Source of the DNA: Xanthobacteraceae bacterium
Lineage (GTDB): Bacteria; Pseudomonadota; Alphaproteobacteria; Rhizobiales; Xanthobacteraceae
Length of the DNA stretch: 17,687 nucleotides
Direction: 5' to 3'
NCBI GenBank assembly: GCA_030043335.1
Contig: JASHXX010000345.1
Location: forward strand, 1 to 17,687
Below are positions 15,038 to 17,687 of this stretch, one piece after another. The notes below the pieces were generated by a model. It had not been told where the DNA came from, did no database searches, and was given only the letters and a program-made list of their open reading frames with translations. The first letter of the stretch is position 1; each line of letters opens with the position of its first letter. Both the position numbers and the translations under genes were made by a program.

Positions 15038-15924
15038 TCGCCCTCCTCGGTCGGGCCCGAGAGCGGAGCGCGGCGCGATGGCTCCGCCGCCGGCGAGCCG
15101 TCGACCGGCAAGATGAAGCGCTCGATCGCTTTGGCGAAGCCTTCATTTTCGACAGAGTCAGTCACGCAATCGGCCTGACCCTGGACCTCTGCGCTCGCAT
15201 TGCCCATGGCGATGCTGAGCCCGCCGTTGCGAAACATCAGGACGTCGTTCGGCATATCGCCGATGGTCGCGATCTCCTCGACCGGCACGGCGAGCAGTCT
15301 TGCCAGCGTCGTCACCACTCTTCCTTTGTTGGCGTCCGGGTGGGTCACGTCGAGATAATAGGGCTGCGACCGGGCCGCCGACGCCAGCGAGCCGAGCGCT
15401 TCCCGGGCGTCCTTTTCGCAGCGCGCGACCAGATCATAGTCGTCGCTGATGCCCACGATCTTGGTCGCGCTGCCGAGCACGGTTGCCAGATCCTCGACGA
15501 CGGTCGGAGCGAATTTGACCGTCCATTGCTCGCGCGCAACATGGGGCGCTTCGAGATTGCGGACGAACCAGTCATTGCCGCAATAGACCCACACGTCCAT
15601 GCCGTGCCCGAGAATGACCTCGACGGCGCGCCGCGCCGCGTCGCCGGGAAGGACGTGCCGCTCCAGGATGGTCATGTCCGGCTCGACGAAAATGCCGCCG
15701 TTGAAACCGGCAATCGGAGTTCGCAACGCCAACGGATCGATCAACATCGCCATGCCGCGCGGCGGACGGCCGCTGGTGATCGCGAAAGCGATGCCGGCGT
15801 CGTGCAGGGCCCTTACCGCGGCGGCGGCGCGCGCCGTCAGCACCTTCTCGGCGGTGACGAGCGTGCCGTCGACGTCGGCGACGAGGAGCGAGACCTTGGT
15901 GCGGCCGCTAGCGCGTGCTGTCAT
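15022..15924 (-). CDS. Cof-type HAD-superfamily hydrolase (sugar/nucleotide phosphatase-like)
   Basis: A 300-residue cytoplasmic phosphatase of the Cof/YbiV (HAD IIB) type. Motif I DVDGT is at residues 17-21 (nucleophile Asp17, acid Asp19), motif II TSGRP at 50-54, motif III Lys200 in DANKG, and motif IV GDMPND at 222-227 with the Mg-binding aspartates. The C2-type cap sits between motifs II and III. The final 25 residues (GSPAAEPSRRAPLSGPTEE) are low-complexity and absent from typical family members. The frame is open upstream to 16077, but ATG 15924 is where family homology starts; no good ribosome site is seen close to it (a GGAGG lies 13 bases upstream). The substrate is unknown. It converges on sorB with a 16-bp overlap, so the pair has no room for a terminator between. 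Confidence 0.9.
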   Translation of the reverse strand: MTARASGRTKVSLLVADVDGTLVTAEKVLTARAAAAVRALHDAGIAFAITSGRPPRGMAMLIDPLALRTPIAGFNGGIFVEPDMTILERHVLPGDAARRAVEVILGHGMDVWVYCGNDWFVRNLEAPHVAREQWTVKFAPTVVEDLATVLGSATKIVGISDDYDLVARCEKDAREALGSLASAARSQPYYLDVTHPDANKGRVVTTLARLLAVPVEEIATIGDMPNDVLMFRNGGLSIAMGNASAEVQGQADCVTDSVENEGFAKAIERFILPVDGSPAAEPSRRAPLSGPTEEGDQPPP

Positions 15925-16429
15925 GCGCGATCTTCGGCCTCCGAGACTGTGCCGCGCCGGCGCTGAGCCGCCACCGAGCGCGAGACGTTCGACGCCGCGC
16001 GCCAGATTCGCAATCGATCCGGCCCGGGCGACAACCGATTCGCTGCGGCAACCCAGCGACCGGGGCGAAGGTTCCAAAGTGCTTCAGGTTGCGGCGGCGG
16101 ACGACCGCAGCCCCATCGACCGCCGAGGTGAAAGCAAAGGTCCTATCTTGACCCGTGGATTTGCCAGCCGCTGCCGGCCGACGCCCTTGCCCTATGGGCT
16201 TCGGCGCGACGAGCCTTGGCTCGCTTCGCCCTCTACCGAGCGTTGCGAATCAGACGTTTCAACACCAGTATGTCGATCTTACCGGTCGAAAATTCCGCAA
16301 TGCGAATGCGCATGCCGAAGCGCCGCGGGGGAGTAGCGCGTGTGCCGGCAACCATAAGGCTGCGAGCCGTGGGATACCGTCGCTGCTGCTCGCTCCGCAA
16401 AATATCTAGACTAAATCAAGGTCAGGGCT
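15925..16429. other. Gene-poor stretch between the HAD gene and the AT-rich islet
   Basis: About 500 bases with no convincing coding sequence on either strand; open frames here look like GC-rich noise. A short imperfect dyad, CGAGCC/GGCTCG with a TT centre, lies at 16210-16223. GC content falls from about 16.3 kb on, and the first low-GC ORF starts at 16430. I found no tRNA, integrase or obvious attachment repeat, so if the right side is an insertion its boundary is not marked here. Confidence 0.5.
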
Positions 16430-16863
16430 ATGGATCGTCCAATGAACGAATACGAGTCCGCCTCATGGCGGCACTCGTGGTCTTAGTCCAAGCGATGGCA
16501 AGAATCGACAAGCCGGGGCTGGTTGAGCACCTTTGCTCGGCGGCGAAGACGCATGCCGACCTTGACAACAAGAGCGGGCCGGCAATTCTGCAAATGCTGG
16601 CGCTGATGGCTGAGGCTGATCCGGCCTATGCTGCTCCGCCGCCTTTCGTGGTGGTTTGGGACGGCAAGAGCGATACCGGATATTCGAGCTAGGACGCAGT
16701 CGGCATCGCATCCTCCCTCGCTTTGCTAAAGGACCATGGTTTCGATGCCTATTCCAAACGCGCCAATCGCATTTCATGCGATATCACAAACAAGGCAATA
16801 GAGGAAAATTCGGAAACCATTGTGGATTTGCTCAAGCGAGCAGAGGAAGCCAGTAAAAGATAA
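16430..16863 (+). pseudogene. Unrecognised small gene interrupted by a frameshift and an amber codon
   Basis: ATG 16430 has AAGG eight bases upstream and opens MDRPMNEYESASWRHSW, closed by TAG at 16484-16486. One base restored near 16478-16486 joins it to MARIDKPGLVEHLCSAAK and on to FVVVWDGKSDTGYSS, closed by TAG at 16690-16692. The same frame then continues for 57 codons (DAVGIASSLALLKDHGFDAY, ending LLKRAEEASKR) to TAA 16861-16863. Repaired, it is exactly 145 codons. The product after each stop looks just as protein-like as before, so this is probably one broken gene. Alternatively the ORFs from ATG 16465 or 16498 to 16692 may be made alone. I do not recognise the family. Low GC, and the next gene in the islet follows 36 bases later. 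Confidence 0.55.
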
Positions 16864-16899
16864 TCACCGCTCATAGCCACGGTTGCGGTTGCACGACGA

Positions 16900-17470
16900 A
16901 TGTTTACGGTAAGCAGTAGGTTCATCGGCAACTTCAAGCTTGGCGATAACATCAATCACAATCTTGCAATCCTATCTATTCTGTACAGACAGTTCGACCA
17001 AGCAAGCGAACGCGAAAGACGATTGTTTGTGCAAGCCGATTACGATCATCATCGTCTCTATCATAGGGGCAGTGTTGTACGATTTTCATTTTCGTATTCA
17101 AAGACACACGTTTGAAGGTGTCACCAATTTAGCTCAATCGGTCCTGGATTACGTGCGTGGAAAGACGTTTTCCGACGAATTGGAAAAATATATCGTCAGT
17201 GCCAGGAAACACGACTTCTTTGGTGTCGGTAATACAAATTTTTATAATTCAATGGACGAACTCCGTCGTCTTAGAAACAGGGTGCATATTCAGAACACTA
17301 AGAACGACTTCGAACCAAACGAATTCAGCGCTTTCACCGAAAGCCGCAAGAATCAGGCTGAAAAGCTTTGCGAAAGGGTATTTAAGATAATGGCTTCAAA
17401 GTACGGTCGTGGCGCTGAATACAAGTATGTTCGCGATTTTGAATTACCTTGGAAAGAACGCCTCATTTGA
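16900..17470 (+). pseudogene. HEPN-like protein gene with a one-base frameshift
   Basis: Two frames carry one protein. From ATG 16900: NINHNLAILSILYRQFDQAS and RERRLFV in frame 1, then from about 17034 KPITIIIVSIIGAVLYDFHF and onward in frame 2 to TGA 17468-17470. The join is near 17028-17036, consistent with one extra base; removing it gives exactly 190 codons. The helical core contains MDELRRLRNRVHIQN. Arg (17267-17269) with five residues to His (17285-17287) fits the R-x4-6-H motif of HEPN ribonucleases, found in toxin-antitoxin, abortive infection and CRISPR systems. A hydrophobic helix (ITIIIVSIIGAVL) precedes it. The first part from ATG 16940 could also give a shorter, unshifted form of 176 residues, but its beginning does not look coding. 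Low GC, foreign-looking. HEPN assignment is a motif-level inference. Confidence 0.55.
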
Positions 17471-17687
17471 TAACGACCAGGACCGAGCCAACGAAGGAAT
17501 TTTGCGAAGTGTTCAGTGCCCTTAGCGTGGCGTCCGCCGCGTGGATTGATGCAGTAATCGGATGGCATCATCGACTTAAGGGAACGACTAGGATGCAATT
17601 GGTGATACAAGGCCTTTAATTCTGAACGTGTGAACTCTCGATTGTTAAATCGGGAAGCTACCTTAAAATGCTCCTTCTCAAGTTCAG
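17353..17687 (-). CDS. Partial gene running off the right edge, unrecognised
   Basis: The minus strand is open from the edge to TAG 17353, with natural-looking protein at the upstream end: FKVASRFNNREFTRSELKAL, then YHQLHPSRSLKSMMPSDYCI and FAKFLRWLGPGRYQ. The N-terminal side of this (a helical FTRSEL segment, then PSDYC-N) resembles short HTH-like domains seen attached to restriction and defence-type proteins; I cannot name the family. The last part (17353-17470) is antisense to the HEPN-like gene and looks less protein-like, so the true end may have been extended by decay. Low GC like the rest of the islet. The start lies beyond the window. Confidence 0.45.
   Translation of the reverse strand, partial: ELEKEHFKVASRFNNREFTRSELKALYHQLHPSRSLKSMMPSDYCINPRGGRHAKGTEHFAKFLRWLGPGRYQMRRSFQGNSKSRTYLYSAPRPYFEAIILNTLSQSFSA

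Noticed and set aside
15925..16077. N-terminal extension of the HAD hydrolase to 16077
   Set aside because: The extra 51 residues have no family match and precede the normal start, where DVDGT lies at residue 17; ATG 15924 is better.
16210..16223. Imperfect dyad CGAGCC/GGCTCG as an attachment or operator site
   Set aside because: Six-base arms around TT are common by chance in GC-rich DNA and have no partner copy in the window.
16498..16692. An independent short gene from ATG 16498 to the amber stop
   Set aside because: Possible, but it has no ribosome site, and protein-like sequence continues in frame past the stop, so a broken longer gene is the simpler reading.
1..17687. CRISPR arrays, tRNA or rRNA genes, insertion sequences
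   Set aside because: Reading both strands I saw no regular spaced repeats, no tRNA-like cloverleaf and no transposase motif.

Overview
The window is a high-GC (mostly mid-60s percent by eye) alphaproteobacterial chromosome segment. Gene types, protein style and a dispersed palindromic repeat (9861-9956) resembling ones I know from Bradyrhizobium and relatives suggest Hyphomicrobiales (Nitrobacteraceae/Xanthobacteraceae-like). The genus is an inference. From about 16.4 kb to the right edge, base composition becomes clearly AT-richer and the genes look foreign.

Layout. (1) 1-7127, all minus strand, read right to left: a DUF883-like small membrane protein and a holin-X-like two-helix membrane protein (a pair); folD; an ABC importer made of a double-domain permease and an ATPase with a C-terminal AAA-associated domain, with no binding protein beside it; a large helical protein with a PhoU/DUF47-like C-terminus; and the first 36 codons of a pyruvate phosphate dikinase-like gene, cut by the left edge. 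(2) 7128-9217: a TetR-family repressor and a beta-class glutathione transferase, divergently transcribed from a 69-bp interval with overlapping promoters and an inverted repeat. The transferase is followed by a decayed tandem SnoaL-like gene. (3) 9224-12062: a carboxymuconolactone-decarboxylase-family gene with two identically built palindromes upstream, a dispersed repeat that supplies the stop codon of the next gene, a large FAD-dependent dehydrogenase, and a frameshifted LuxR-type HTH remnant. (4) 12173-15924: an MFS transporter divergent from sorAB (periplasmic sulfite dehydrogenase: molybdenum subunit plus c-type cytochrome), then a Cof-type HAD phosphatase whose end overlaps the end of sorB. 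(5) 15925-16429: no convincing gene. (6) 16430-17687: an AT-rich islet with an unrecognised small gene carrying a frameshift and an in-frame amber codon, a HEPN-like gene with a one-base frameshift, and a convergent minus-strand gene running off the right edge.

Functional picture. The left half holds housekeeping one-carbon metabolism, an importer of the nitrate/sulfonate/taurine class, and central carbon or phosphate-linked genes. The middle is catabolic and detoxifying (GST, CMD fold, FAD dehydrogenase) with local regulators. sorAB would oxidise sulfite to sulfate in the periplasm and pass electrons to cytochrome c. The islet resembles a small defence or toxin-type insertion that is decaying. 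Four genes in the right half carry disruptions that can be mended in a few steps, so this part of the chromosome is losing accessory functions.
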